From positions 2,294,001 to 2,358,000 of the forward strand of contig NZ_JAPEMB010000001.1 of assembly GCF_026343125.1 (NCBI RefSeq): a stretch of DNA of 64,000 bases, read 5' to 3'. The first letter of the stretch is position 1. The number at the start of each line of letters is the position of its first letter. Positions 43,997 to 52,861 of this stretch are shown here, piece after piece. The notes under the pieces are model-generated. The model searched no databases and was not told where the DNA came from. It saw only the letters and a program-made list of their open reading frames with translations. The stretch comes from Streptomyces sp. NBC_00094 (lineage in GTDB: Bacteria; Actinomycetota; Actinomycetes; Streptomycetales; Streptomycetaceae). A program made the translations under genes and the position numbers.

Positions 43997-44018
43997 GCGG
44001 GAGGCGGCAAGACACCCC

Positions 44019-45488
44019 CTAGACCTTCGCGGAGCGCGTCGCGGTCTTCGGGAGCCAGAGGAGCATCAGGGCCGCCGCCGCCGTGAGGACTCCGGCCGCG
44101 ACGCGGAAGGCCATCGCGTAGCCGGGGACGAGGTGGTACGGGTCCGGGGTGCCGGCCACGGAGATGTACGGGCCCGTGGGGGCGGCCGCCGCGGCGATCG
44201 TGGAGAGGACCGCGAGGCCCAGGGCGCCGCCCATCGTGCGGGAGGTGTTGACGAGGCCGGAGACGAGGCCCGCGTCGCCCGGTTCCGCGCTGGACGTCGC
44301 GAGGGTGGCCAGCGGCGTGGTGGCGAGGCCGAGGCCCGCCATCATGAGGATGCCCGGGCCCAGGATCGTCCCCAGGAAGGTGCCGTCGACGGTCAGTGTC
44401 GACTGCCAGGCGAAGCCCGCCGCCCCGATGAGCGCGCCGGTCACGGCGACGTTCCGGGCGCCGAGGACCGGCATGAGGCGCGGGGCCAGCTTGGAGCCGA
44501 GGATCACGCTGAGGGAGCTGGGCACGAGGGCGAGGCCGGCCTGGAGCGGGGTGTAGCCGAGGACGTTCTGCGCGTACGTCGTCATGAAGAACCACATGCC
44601 GAAGGAGGTCGAACCGCACAGCAGGATCGCCACGTTGGCCGCCGACACCGCCCGGTTGCGGAAGAGCTTGAGCGGCATCAGCGGGGCCGCCGTGCGGGCC
44701 TCCACCGCGACGAAGACGGCGAGGAGGGCGAGGCCGCCGAGGAGCGTGAGGAGGGTCGCCGGGTCGGTCCAGGCCGTCTCCTCGGTCCGGGCGATGCCGT
44801 ACGCGAGGGTGGCGAGCCCGGCCGTGACGAGGACGGCGCCCGGCAGGTCGAGGCGGCGGCCGGTGCCGGTGGGGCCCTCGCGGAGCCAGAGCAGCGCGGC
44901 GGCGAGGACGAGGATGCCGACGGGGACGTTGATGAGCAGGACCCAGCGCCAGGAGAGCAGGTCGACGAGGAGACCGCCGACGAAGCCGCCCGCCGCGCCG
45001 CCGGCCGCGCCGACCGCCGTCCAGGTGCCGATGGCCCGGGTCCTGGCCGCTCCCGCCGGGACGGCGCCGGCGACCAGGGTGAGCGTGGCGGGCGAGAGGA
45101 AGGCGGCGCCGAGGCCCTGCACGGCCCGGGCGCCGATCAGGTACGGGCCCTCCGGCGCGATGCCGCCGACGACCGAGGCGGCGGTGAAGAGCCCGAGTCC
45201 GAGCAGGAACATCGCCTTGCGCCCGTAGAGGTCGGCGGCCCGTCCGCCGAGCAGCATGAAGCCGGCGAAGGCGACGGCGTAGGCGTTGAGCACCCACTGC
45301 AGGCCGATCGCCGAGAGCCCGAGGTCGGTGCGCATGGACGGCAGGGCGACGTTCACGACGGAGACGTCGAGGACGACGAGGAACTGGGCGGCGGAGGCGG
45401 TCAGGACGACCTGCCACGAGCGGGGCGTGCGGAGGGACGGGGTGCGTGAGGTGCCCGTGGCGGAGTCGGTCTGCGGCATGAGCGTCAT
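44019..45488 (-). CDS. DHA2-family drug:H+ antiporter (MFS, 14 helices)
   Basis: A 489-residue exporter. Helix 1 carries AAQFLVVLDVSVVNVALPSM, the DHA2 motif D1; motif A is GGRAADLYGRKAMF; motif C-like Gly-rich helix 5 is GTWTAVGAAGGAAGGFVGG. Fourteen hydrophobic helices fit DHA2. Substrate unknown; no local regulator is intact, and the truncated response regulator ends 22 bases from its stop. Several start codons cluster at ATG 45488 and 45479. Confidence 0.9.
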   Translation of the reverse strand: MTLMPQTDSATGTSRTPSLRTPRSWQVVLTASAAQFLVVLDVSVVNVALPSMRTDLGLSAIGLQWVLNAYAVAFAGFMLLGGRAADLYGRKAMFLLGLGLFTAASVVGGIAPEGPYLIGARAVQGLGAAFLSPATLTLVAGAVPAGAARTRAIGTWTAVGAAGGAAGGFVGGLLVDLLSWRWVLLINVPVGILVLAAALLWLREGPTGTGRRLDLPGAVLVTAGLATLAYGIARTEETAWTDPATLLTLLGGLALLAVFVAVEARTAAPLMPLKLFRNRAVSAANVAILLCGSTSFGMWFFMTTYAQNVLGYTPLQAGLALVPSSLSVILGSKLAPRLMPVLGARNVAVTGALIGAAGFAWQSTLTVDGTFLGTILGPGILMMAGLGLATTPLATLATSSAEPGDAGLVSGLVNTSRTMGGALGLAVLSTIAAAAAPTGPYISVAGTPDPYHLVPGYAMAFRVAAGVLTAAAALMLLWLPKTATRSAKV

Positions 45489-45528
45489 GGTCGCAGACCG
45501 CCTCAGCCCCGTACATGGGCATTCCGTC

Positions 45529-46728
45529 CTACGACCTCCGCAGCAGCGTCACCACCGCCGCCCCGCCGAGCCCGATGTTGTGCGCGAGCCCGACCCGCGC
45601 CCCGTTGACCTGCCGCGCGCCCGCTTCGCCCCGCAGCTGCCACACCAGCTCCGCCGTCTGCGCGATGCCGGTCGCGCCCAGCGGGTGGCCCTTGGAGATG
45701 AGCCCGCCGGAGGGGTTCACGACCCAGCGCCCGCCGTACGTGGTGGCGCCGGACTCGACGAGCTTGCCGGAGGCGCCCTCCTCGCACATGCCGAGCGCCT
45801 CGTAGGTGAGCAGCTCGTTGATGGAGAAGCAGTCGTGGAGCTCGATGACGTCGACGTCCTCGATGCCGAGCCCGGAGCGCTCGTACACCTGGCGGGCCGC
45901 GGCCCGGGACATGGGGCGGCCGACGGCGTCGATGCAGGAGCCGGAGGCGAAGGACTCCTCGGTGTCGGTGGTCATCGCCTGGGCGGCGATCTCCACCGCC
46001 CGCCCCCGCAGCCCGTGTTCCTCGACGAACCGCTCGGAGACGACGAGGGCCGCCGCCGCGCCGTCGGAGGTGGGCGAGCACTGGAGCTTGGTGAGGGGCC
46101 GGTGGACGGTCTTGGCGGCGAGGATCTCGTCGACCGTGTAGACGTCCTGGAACTGGGCGTTCGGGTTGTTCGCCGAGTGCTGGTGGTTCTTGGCGCCGAC
46201 GGCCGCGAGCTGGACCTCGGTCGTCCCGTACCGCTCCATGTGCTCCCGGGCCGCGTTGCCGAAGATCTGCGCGGTGGGCGGGGACATCTCGAAGCCGTGG
46301 GCGGCGGCCATGATCCCGTAGTGCCGGGCGACCGGGGAGGTCTTGAAGTCTCCCGCGCCGCCCGCACCGCCGCCGAGGGAGCCCCGCGCCATCTTCTCGA
46401 AGCCGAGGGCGAGGACGCAGTCGGCGATGCCGCCCTCGACGAACTGCCGGGCGGTCATGAGGGCGGTGGAGCCGGTCGCGCAGTTGTTGTTGAGGTTGTA
46501 GACGGGGATGCCGGTGAGCCCGAGCTCGTACACGGCCCGCTGTCCGGCGGTGGAGGCCTGGAAGCAGTAGCCGACGGCGGCCTGCTCCACGCTCCCGTAC
46601 GGGATGCCCGCGTCGGCCAGCGCGGCCGTGCCGGCCTCCTTCGCCATGTCCCAGTACTGCCAGTCCCGGGTCTCCGGCTTCTCGAACTTCGTCATCCCGA
46701 CGCCGACGACATACGCCTTGGTGCTCAT
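45529..46728 (-). CDS. SCP2-type thiolase / lipid-transfer protein
   Basis: A 399-residue thiolase of the sterol carrier protein X branch. The nucleophilic Cys is in [11 protein letters not shown] near residue 85, the SCP2-thiolase signature [13 protein letters not shown] follows near residue 298 and the GHP motif is [12 protein letters not shown]. Mycobacterial relatives (Ltp1 and others) act in steroid or branched acyl-CoA chain shortening. It lies 24 bases downstream of the acyl-CoA dehydrogenase in one operon behind a KstR-type site. Whether it is a thiolase or an aldolase-like Ltp cannot be settled from sequence. Confidence 0.9.
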   Translation of the reverse strand: MSTKAYVVGVGMTKFEKPETRDWQYWDMAKEAGTAALADAGIPYGSVEQAAVGYCFQASTAGQRAVYELGLTGIPVYNLNNNCATGSTALMTARQFVEGGIADCVLALGFEKMARGSLGGGAGGAGDFKTSPVARHYGIMAAAHGFEMSPPTAQIFGNAAREHMERYGTTEVQLAAVGAKNHQHSANNPNAQFQDVYTVDEILAAKTVHRPLTKLQCSPTSDGAAAALVVSERFVEEHGLRGRAVEIAAQAMTTDTEESFASGSCIDAVGRPMSRAAARQVYERSGLGIEDVDVIELHDCFSINELLTYEALGMCEEGASGKLVESGATTYGGRWVVNPSGGLISKGHPLGATGIAQTAELVWQLRGEAGARQVNGARVGLAHNIGLGGAAVVTLLRRS

Positions 46729-46752
46729 CGCGGGTCCCTCCCCGTCTCTCGG

Positions 46753-48915
46753 TCAGTCTCTCGGCAGGCCGAGCAGGCGCTCGGCGACGACATTCAGCTG
46801 TACTTGGGTGGTGCCGCCCGCGATGGTGAGGCAGCGGGACATGAGCGTTCCGTGCACGGCCCGTTCGCCGGGGCCCTCGCGCACCGCGCCCTCGGGGCCG
46901 AGGAGTTCCAGGGTGAGCTCGGCGAGCTTCTGCTGGTGGAGGGTCTGGACGAGCTTGCGGACGCTGGCACCCGCGCCGGGTTCGAGGCCGGACACCTGGA
47001 GCAGGGTGGTGCGGAGTCCGATGCAGGCGAGCGCGTGCGCCTCGGCGAGCAGGTCCCCGATCCGTACGCGGACGGAGCTGTCGTGCCGGGCGGCCCGGTC
47101 GATGAGGGCTTCGAGGCCGCTGTCGAAGGCGACCTGGTCGGCCATGTGGACGCGTTCGTTGCCGAGGGTGTTGCGGGCGACCCGCCAGCCGTCGTTCACC
47201 TCGCCGACGACCGCGTCGGCGGGGAGGATCGCGTCGTCGAACCAGACCTCGTTGAAGAGGGAGTCCCCGGTGATCTCCTTGAGCGGCCGGATGTCGATGC
47301 CGGGGGTGTTCCGCATGTCGACGAGGAAGTAGGTCAGTCCCTTGTGCTTGGGGGCGTCCGGGTCGGTGCGGGCGAGCAGGATGCCGTGGTGGGCGGTCTG
47401 CGCGACGCTCGTCCACACCTTCTGCCCGTTGATCCGCCAGCGGCCGTCCTCCAGGCGCTCGGCGCGGGTACGGAGGGAGGCGAGGTCGGAGCCGGCGCCG
47501 GGTTCGGAGAAGAGCTGGCACCAGATCAGGTCGCCGCGCAGGGTCGGTCCGAGGTGGCGTTCCTGCTGCTCCGGGGTGCCGTGGGCGAGGAGGGAGGGCG
47601 CGACCCAGGCGCCGATCCCGAGCCCGGGGAGGGTGATCCCGGCCTCGTCCAGCTCGCGCTGGACGGCGAGCTGCTGGACGGGTCCGGCGCCCAGTCCGTA
47701 CGGCTCCGGGAGGTACGGGGCCGCGTAGCCGGTGGGGGCGAGGGCGCGCCGGGCGGCGGCCGGGTCGAGCCCGGCGGCGGGGGCGACGGCCTCGCGGGCG
47801 GCGGTGCGGTACGGGGCGGCCTCGGGCGGCAGGTCGAGCCGGAGGCCCCGCCGGACGCCGTCGGCGGCGTGCCTCAGGGCGGCGAGGCGGTGCCGGTCGC
47901 CGGTGCCGAGGAGCTGGCGGGCGACGAGGGCGCGACGGAGCAGCAGGTGGGCGTCGTGCTCCCAGGTGAAGCCGATGCCACCGAGGATCTGGATGCAGTC
48001 CTTGGCGCAGGTCCAGGCGGCGTCGAGGGCGGTGGCGGCGGCGAGCGCGGCGGTGAGGGAGCGGGCGGTGTCGTGGCCGGCACGGGCGGCGTCCCAGGTG
48101 AGGGCGCGGGCCTGTTCGAGCCGGACGAGCATGTCGGCGCAGAGGTGCTTGACGCCCTGGAACTGGCCGATCGGCCGTCCGAACTGCTCGCGGGTGCGGG
48201 CGTGTTCGGCGGCGGTCTCGACGGCGCGGGCGGCGGTGCCGCAGGCGTCGGCGGCGAGGAGGACGGCGGCGATGTCCCGTACGAGTGCGGTGTCGAGGGC
48301 GAGTTCGCGGGCGCCCGGGACGTGGGCGGCACGGGCGGTGATCTCGCCGGTCGGCCGGGTCGGGTCGGCGCTCTCGTGGGTCCTGACGGCGAGCCCTTCG
48401 GTGTCCACGGCGAGCCAGACGGAGCCGTCGGCGGTGGTGGCCCGGAGGAGGACGAGGTCGGCCTGGCCACCGCCGAGGACGGGGGGCGCGGCTCCGTCGA
48501 GGAGCCAGCCGCTCGCGGTCCGGACGGCGGTGAGGCTCCCCGTACCGTCGAGGGCGACGGCGGCGAGGCACTCCCCGCGCGCGATCGCGGCGGCCAGTTC
48601 CCCCTGGTCGGCGCGGTGCAGGAGCTCGGCGGCGAGTACGGAGGACAGGTACGGCCCCGGGAGCAGTGCCCGCGCCGCCTCCTCGACGACGACGGCGAGG
48701 TCCCCGAGGTCGCCGCCCCCGCCGTCGTACTCCTCGGGGAGGTGGAGCCCGAGGAGCCCCTGCTCGACGGCGGCGTCCCAGTAGGCGGGCCGTCCGGCGG
48801 CGGCGCCCGGGACGTCCAGGTACTTACGGACCTCCTCGGGCGGTACGGCGCGGGTGAGCCAGCCCCGGACGGACCGGGCGAGTTCCCGCTGTTCGTGCGT
48901 GATGGCGATGCCCAT
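46753..48915 (-). CDS. Double-length acyl-CoA dehydrogenase, FadE34-like
   Basis: A 720-residue fusion of two acyl-CoA dehydrogenase halves. The N-terminal half (about 1-365) ends QILGGIGFTWEHDAHLLLRRAL. The C-terminal half (about 366-720) has the FAD/substrate signature FSEPGAGSDLASLRTRAER, WRINGQKVWTS and the terminal GGTTQVQLNVVAERLLGLPRD. The N-half lacks the SEPGAGSD motif, so probably only the C-half is catalytic, as in mycobacterial FadE34 (about 711 residues), which dehydrogenates steroid side-chain acyl-CoA. It heads the operon with the SCP2 thiolase; a KstR-type site starts 12 bases before ATG 48915. Confidence 0.9.
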   Translation of the reverse strand: MGIAITHEQRELARSVRGWLTRAVPPEEVRKYLDVPGAAAGRPAYWDAAVEQGLLGLHLPEEYDGGGGDLGDLAVVVEEAARALLPGPYLSSVLAAELLHRADQGELAAAIARGECLAAVALDGTGSLTAVRTASGWLLDGAAPPVLGGGQADLVLLRATTADGSVWLAVDTEGLAVRTHESADPTRPTGEITARAAHVPGARELALDTALVRDIAAVLLAADACGTAARAVETAAEHARTREQFGRPIGQFQGVKHLCADMLVRLEQARALTWDAARAGHDTARSLTAALAAATALDAAWTCAKDCIQILGGIGFTWEHDAHLLLRRALVARQLLGTGDRHRLAALRHAADGVRRGLRLDLPPEAAPYRTAAREAVAPAAGLDPAAARRALAPTGYAAPYLPEPYGLGAGPVQQLAVQRELDEAGITLPGLGIGAWVAPSLLAHGTPEQQERHLGPTLRGDLIWCQLFSEPGAGSDLASLRTRAERLEDGRWRINGQKVWTSVAQTAHHGILLARTDPDAPKHKGLTYFLVDMRNTPGIDIRPLKEITGDSLFNEVWFDDAILPADAVVGEVNDGWRVARNTLGNERVHMADQVAFDSGLEALIDRAARHDSSVRVRIGDLLAEAHALACIGLRTTLLQVSGLEPGAGASVRKLVQTLHQQKLAELTLELLGPEGAVREGPGERAVHGTLMSRCLTIAGGTTQVQLNVVAERLLGLPRD

Positions 48916-48926
48916 GCGCCGCAGAC

Positions 48927-48940
48927 TAGAACACGTTCCA
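48927..48940 (-). promoter_or_regulatory. KstR-type operator before the double acyl-CoA dehydrogenase
   Basis: TAGAACACGTTCCA fits TnnAACnnGTTnnA. It is 12 bases upstream of the start codon and matches the site at 37805-37820 in 11 of its 14 core positions. Confidence 0.75.
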
Positions 48941-48959
48941 TTCTGACGGAAGGTCAGAA
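48941..48959 (-). promoter_or_regulatory. TTCTGAC-GTCAGAA palindrome
   Basis: TTCTGACGGAAGGTCAGAA has perfect 7-bp arms around GGAAG, directly beside the KstR-type site. It shares the CTGAC-N5-GTCAG core with palindromes at 37883 and 59276. Confidence 0.65.
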
Positions 48960-49077
48960 ACCCTTTCGGGTAAGAGAATCGGGACCGAAGCGGCGGGGGC
49001 GCTCCCGCACCCGGGGGCGTTGTCAGTGGGGCCTGTCACGATGCCCACAGATCACGAACAGAGGGAGACGACACGCC

Positions 49078-49482
49078 ATGGGTACCTGGGACATCGGCCC
49101 GTTCGACAGCGACACCGCCGCCGACTTCTCCTACCGGGTGGACGAGGCCCCGGCCGAGAAGCGGGCGGAGGTGCTGCGCGCGGCCTTCCGCGAGGTGACC
49201 ACGGCCGGTGACGACTACCTGGACTTGGACCTTGCGGTGGAGGCGATCGCGTCGGCGGCGCTGGTCGCGGCGCAGTGCCCGGGCGGGGAGCCGGTCACGA
49301 CCGCGTACGGCCCGAAGCAGCCCCTGCCCGAACTCCCGGCGGAGTTGCGCCCGATGGCCGTCGAGGCGCTCGACCGGGTGCTCGTCCCGGACTCGGAGCT
49401 CCTGGAGCTGTGGGAGGAGTCGGACGGCGAGGAGTGGAAGGCGGGGATACGGAAGCTCCGCGCGGTCCTGGCGGGGGCGTAG
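49078..49482 (+). CDS. DUF4259 protein
   Basis: A 134-residue protein starting MGTWDIGPFDSDTAADFSYRVD, the hallmark opening of the DUF4259 family, with a helical body and the terminal ELWEESDGEEWKAGIRKLRAVL. Cytosolic, acidic, function unknown. GAGGGAGACG supplies the ribosome-binding site before ATG 49078. Divergent from the acyl-CoA dehydrogenase operon. Confidence 0.85.
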   Translation: MGTWDIGPFDSDTAADFSYRVDEAPAEKRAEVLRAAFREVTTAGDDYLDLDLAVEAIASAALVAAQCPGGEPVTTAYGPKQPLPELPAELRPMAVEALDRVLVPDSELLELWEESDGEEWKAGIRKLRAVLAGA

Positions 49483-49657
49483 CGCCGAGGCGCCCCGGCG
49501 GCCGATGACGCTCGGTATTCAGTTTTGTTTCAACTACCCGTGAAAGCCTGGCGGTTAAGGCGCCACGAGTAGCGATGTCGGCGGCCCGTGTCCATACTGG
49601 AAAGAGGGGTTTGACCGCGCCGAGAGGCGCGCGCAGTCAGCTACAGGAGGCTGCATC

Positions 49658-51733
49658 ATGTCAGACCGCATCTTGTACTACAGCGCCTCCGCCGGGCGCG
49701 GAGTCGTCGGTGCCATAGACGTCAACAACGTCACCAAGGACCTCACCGTGATCCCTTCGGGCTTCGCGACGGACTGGACACAGATCGTCGGCCTGAGTGG
49801 GGACCGCATTCTCTTCTACGGTCGCTCGGCCGGTCGCGGAGTCGTCTGCACCATCGATCAGAACAATGCCATCGGTGACGTCACCGTCATCCCTCCGGGA
49901 AGTTTCGCGACGGACTGGACGCAGATCACCACGCTCAGCGGTGACCGCATTCTCTTCTACAGCGCCTCGACCGGTCGCGGAGTCGTCTGCACCATCTCGG
50001 CATCCAATGTGATCAAAGACGTCACCGTGATGCCTGCGGGCAGGTTCGCGAAGGACTGGACGCAGATCGCCGCCCTGAGTGGCAGCCGCCTTCTCTTCTA
50101 CAGCGCCTCGACCGGGCGGGGTTCCGTCTGTTCCATCACGGCCAACAACGTGATCACAGAGGTCACCCCCATCCCCGCGGGTGGTTTCGCGAAGGGCTGG
50201 TCCCAGATCGCCGCGCTGAGCGGCGACCGCCTCATGTACTACAACGCCGCCGCAGGGAGCGGACTCATCGGCGCCGTCACGCCCCAGAACACCTTCACCC
50301 CGCTCAAGACCATCCCCGCGGGCGGATTCGCCACGGACTGGACGGAGATCTCGTTCCTGCGTCCCCCGGTGAACCCCTCGTCGCCCTGGGCGATCCTGCT
50401 CTGCAAGTTCAAGGACGCCACCACGCCGCCTTCGCTGCCGCTGACACGCTTCCAGGAGATGTTCACCAGCACCGGCTCGAACAAGCACAACATGGTCGAC
50501 TTCTTCCGGGACATGTCCCACGGAAACATCGACGTCAGCGCCTCCAAAGTCCTGGGCTGGTACACGCTCCCACAGAAGACATCGGACTACACCGGGTCCG
50601 GATCGAACCCCCAGGGTCGCCCCGCCCTCATCGCCTGGGGTCGTCAGGCCGCGGCCGCCGCGGGCGTGAACCTCGCGCCCTACGCGGATCGCATCGTGGT
50701 CGTCACCCATCCCCCCACGGACCTCTTCGGCGGCGTGGGCCTGGGTGCCGTCTCCGGTGACGGCAGGGACGACTGGGGAATGTCCTCACTGTCTCCCAGT
50801 CTCATGGGCCAGGAGATGGGTCACGTATACGCTCTCGACCACTCTTCGGGCGCCGGCTTCGACTACGGCGACCGGTGGGACATCATGAGCACCCGTGGGA
50901 GCGCCCACGGGCGGTGCTTCATGGCGCCCCACCCGGTCTTCACCGAGAAGAACAGCACCGGGCAGAGCATCTGGCGGATCGGCCCGGGGCTCAACGCCGC
51001 CAACATGTGGGGCAGGGGCTGGCTCGAACGCGTCTGGCAGTCGGCCGAGACGGAGCCCGACACGATCGTCGAACTGCGGCCGCTCCACCGACGGGACCTC
51101 CCCGGGCACCTCTGCGCCCGCGTCGGACGGTATTTCTTCGAGTTCCGGGCCCGCGAGCTCTGGGATGCCGATATTCCCGAGCCATGCGTGCTGGTGCACG
51201 AGTTCTCCAACAACAGGTCCTACCTCCTCACGGCGACCAACGGCAACGAGAGTCTGCGTAAGGGCGACGAATTCCTCCGCAAGGACCCGTTCGATCCGAC
51301 CGGTTACCGGCTGAACGTGAAGGTTCTCGACATCGACCCCGTGGGGCGGAAGGCCAGGCTCAGTGTCTATCTGCGGAAGGCAGCCCCCTTCCCCTTCGAT
51401 CTCGAGTCCTTCACGGATCACCCCCACCAGGGCGTGGACGACGACAGCGGACTGATCGTCATCGGCGGAAAGGTCGTGAACGTGCCGTCCGGCTCGCCCC
51501 TGTACGCGAAGGTCGAAGAGGTCGCGCAGCAGCTCCAGCAAGCCGCGATCACCTTCAACGGCCAGGACCACGAGCTCCTGCACCGGGGCAGCGTGCGCGC
51601 CATGTCGTCCCTGGCCGATCTCCTGTCCCGGACGGAGTCCCCGCAGGAGCCCCACGAGGTGGTCGAGGCCGCCCAGATCCCCGCGGCCCTGGCCCGGAGC
51701 GCGGCGCCCGGCCCGGCGCCGGACCAGGACTGA
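49658..51733 (+). CDS. Tachylectin-2-like propeller fused to a metzincin-like domain with Q-E-x-x-H
   Basis: A 691-residue protein with AGGAGG nine bases before ATG 49658 and no signal peptide. Residues 3-237 are five repeats of 46-47 residues, each opening (D/S)RxLxYxxxxGRG and closing F-A-x-(D/G)-W-(T/S)-(Q/E)-I; five 47-residue units is exactly the layout of the lectin tachylectin-2. Residues about 240-440 resemble a metzincin protease: MGQEMGHVYALDHS (385-395) corresponds to HExxHxxGxxH, with Gln385 (codon CAG) in place of the first His and Ala in place of Gly, followed by the Met-turn WDIMST (Met410). The C-terminal 250 residues contain a beta-rich part and a helix (LYAKVEEVAQQLQQA). Activity and location are unknown. 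Confidence 0.78.
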   Translation: MSDRILYYSASAGRGVVGAIDVNNVTKDLTVIPSGFATDWTQIVGLSGDRILFYGRSAGRGVVCTIDQNNAIGDVTVIPPGSFATDWTQITTLSGDRILFYSASTGRGVVCTISASNVIKDVTVMPAGRFAKDWTQIAALSGSRLLFYSASTGRGSVCSITANNVITEVTPIPAGGFAKGWSQIAALSGDRLMYYNAAAGSGLIGAVTPQNTFTPLKTIPAGGFATDWTEISFLRPPVNPSSPWAILLCKFKDATTPPSLPLTRFQEMFTSTGSNKHNMVDFFRDMSHGNIDVSASKVLGWYTLPQKTSDYTGSGSNPQGRPALIAWGRQAAAAAGVNLAPYADRIVVVTHPPTDLFGGVGLGAVSGDGRDDWGMSSLSPSLMGQEMGHVYALDHSSGAGFDYGDRWDIMSTRGSAHGRCFMAPHPVFTEKNSTGQSIWRIGPGLNAANMWGRGWLERVWQSAETEPDTIVELRPLHRRDLPGHLCARVGRYFFEFRARELWDADIPEPCVLVHEFSNNRSYLLTATNGNESLRKGDEFLRKDPFDPTGYRLNVKVLDIDPVGRKARLSVYLRKAAPFPFDLESFTDHPHQGVDDDSGLIVIGGKVVNVPSGSPLYAKVEEVAQQLQQAAITFNGQDHELLHRGSVRAMSSLADLLSRTESPQEPHEVVEAAQIPAALARSAAPGPAPDQD
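49664..50368 (+). repeat. Five tandem coding repeats of about 141 bp
   Basis: The blocks start at codons 3, 49, 96, 143 and 190 of the gene. Nucleotide similarity is high between units 2, 3 and 4 (for example CGCATTCTCTTCTAC recurs), so recent unit duplication or gene conversion is likely. Confidence 0.85.
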
Positions 51734-51796
51734 TGCGAGGGCGCTGACCGCGTCGTTCCTCGGGTAGCCCGCACGCCCGGATCCGCCGCGCAGGCG

Positions 51797-51815
51797 TTAG
51801 GTTAGGGTGACCTTG
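51797..51815 (+). promoter_or_regulatory. Iron box upstream of a DedA/VTT-like gene
   Basis: TTAGGTTAGGGTGACCTTG matches about 15 of 19 consensus positions, including an unbroken TTAGGTTAGG. It lies 206 bases before the next plus-strand start (52021) and 63 bases after the previous stop. Confidence 0.75.
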
Positions 51816-52020
51816 CCTGGCGTGCGGACCCAGGCGTACGGGTTCGGGTTCCGGTGCCGCAGGTGGGAACCCGGAGGACGGAACGGGCAGAGGTGGGGTG
51901 CGGTGAGAAACGGTGACCGGGCTCGTGCGCGTCGTACGCGTCGTACGCCCAGTAAGACGGGACGCCCATGCCGGGTGACAGGCGACGCGGACCTGGACCC
52001 GACGCCCGGGACGAGGCGTC

Positions 52021-52503
52021 GTGGATAAGATCGCGCTCACGGCCGGAGCCCTGTACGTCATCGTCCTGCTCCGCGCCGGAGGGACGTTCGCCGTCGGGTG
52101 GCTCGCCGGCGCCGGTGCTCGGCGCAGCAGGTTCGCCGGGCGGATCTCCTCGGCGAAGTTCCAGCGCGCCGAGCGGGCGATCCAGCGATGGGGCGCGCCG
52201 GTGGTGGCCGTCTCCTTCCTGACCATCGGCTTCCAGACCGCCGCCAACTTCCTCGCGGGCAGCATGCGCATGCCGTTGCCGCGGTACCTCCCCGCCCTCT
52301 TCGTGGGCGGAGCGGCCTGGGCGCTGATCTACGCGACCGCGGGGCTGGGCGCGCTCGAAGTGCTGGGACGGCTCTTCGCCGAGCAGACGGCCCTCGGGGT
52401 GTCCGCCGTGGCCGTCCTTCTCCTCGCGGTGTGCGGGGTGGTGGTGTACCGCAGGAGAAGGGCGGTCCCGTCCTCCGGTGACACCGTGGCCGAGGAAGCG
52501 TGA
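52021..52503 (+). CDS. DedA/VTT-domain-like small membrane protein
   Basis: A 160-residue membrane protein: a first helix (LTAGALYVIVLLRAGGTFAVGWLAGAG), a basic amphipathic segment with the DedA-like core RAERAIQRWGAPVVAVSFLTIGFQTAANFLAGSMRMPLPRYL, then two more helices. The arrangement (arginine-rich loop, GxP, F-x-G-x-x-R/M-M) resembles VTT/SNARE-associated proteins, which move lipids such as undecaprenyl phosphate between leaflets; it is shorter than full DedA (about 200). GTG 52021 is the start. The transcript may begin at the iron box, giving a leader of about 200 bases. Confidence 0.75.
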   Translation: MDKIALTAGALYVIVLLRAGGTFAVGWLAGAGARRSRFAGRISSAKFQRAERAIQRWGAPVVAVSFLTIGFQTAANFLAGSMRMPLPRYLPALFVGGAAWALIYATAGLGALEVLGRLFAEQTALGVSAVAVLLLAVCGVVVYRRRRAVPSSGDTVAEEA

Positions 52504-52530
52504 GCCGCTCCCGCTAGGGGCCCCAGGCCC

Positions 52531-52653
52531 TCAGTCCCGGCCGAACACCCGCCGCAGCCCGCTCTTGGGCGGGGGCTCGGCGGCCGGGGTCTCGTGGGCG
52601 TACTCCGGCTCTGCGTCTCCACCAGGACCCACCATCCCCCCGCCGCCGCTCAT
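52531..52653 (-). CDS. Small Gly/Pro-rich protein, 40 residues
   Basis: MSGGGGMVGPGGDAEPEYAH followed by ETPAAEPPPKSGLRRVFGRD. ATG 52653 lies one base past the stop of the DUF397 gene, so translation would be coupled. Disordered apart from a basic C-terminal motif LRRVFGRD. Function unknown; the coupling to DUF397 is the main support. Confidence 0.5.
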   Translation of the reverse strand: MSGGGGMVGPGGDAEPEYAHETPAAEPPPKSGLRRVFGRD

Positions 52654-52654
52654 G

Positions 52655-52861
52655 TCAGCGGAGCCGCCCCCCGGCGGCGGCGCTCACGAACGCCGCGAAG
52701 GCGGCGGGGGTGGCGCGGAAGGCGGGGCCTTCGGGGTTCTTGGAGTCGCGGACGGCGATGTGGGCGGTGAGGTCGGCGACCTCGATGCAGTCGCCGCCGT
52801 TGTCACCGCTGTACGAGGACTTACGCCAGCGCGCTCCCGCCAGGTTCTGGTTGGTCTCCAT
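52655..52861 (-). CDS. DUF397 protein
   Basis: A 68-residue protein with the classic DUF397 pattern: WRKSSYSGDNGGDCIEVADL then VAVRDSKNPEGPAF (here HIAVRDSKNPEGPAF) and FAAFVSAAAGG. DUF397 partners sit beside Scr1-type helix-turn-helix regulators throughout Streptomyces and are thought to form regulatory or toxin-antitoxin-like pairs. Its start overlaps the regulator's 3' end by 41 bases in another frame. Confidence 0.92.
   Translation of the reverse strand: METNQNLAGARWRKSSYSGDNGGDCIEVADLTAHIAVRDSKNPEGPAFRATPAAFAAFVSAAAGGRLR

Noticed and set aside
45286..49078. A 1,264-codon open stretch before the DUF4259 gene in the same frame.
   Set aside because: It is antisense to the thiolase and double acyl-CoA dehydrogenase; only the last 134 codons from ATG 49078 match a protein family.
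49664..50368. Reading the 141-bp tandem units as non-coding satellite or CRISPR-like repeats.
   Set aside because: They are in frame, multiples of three, without spacers, and encode propeller-like blades.
51807..52028. A 73-codon frame directly after the iron box at 51797.
   Set aside because: The start lies inside the operator, there is no ribosome-binding site and the product is Arg-rich and shadow-like.
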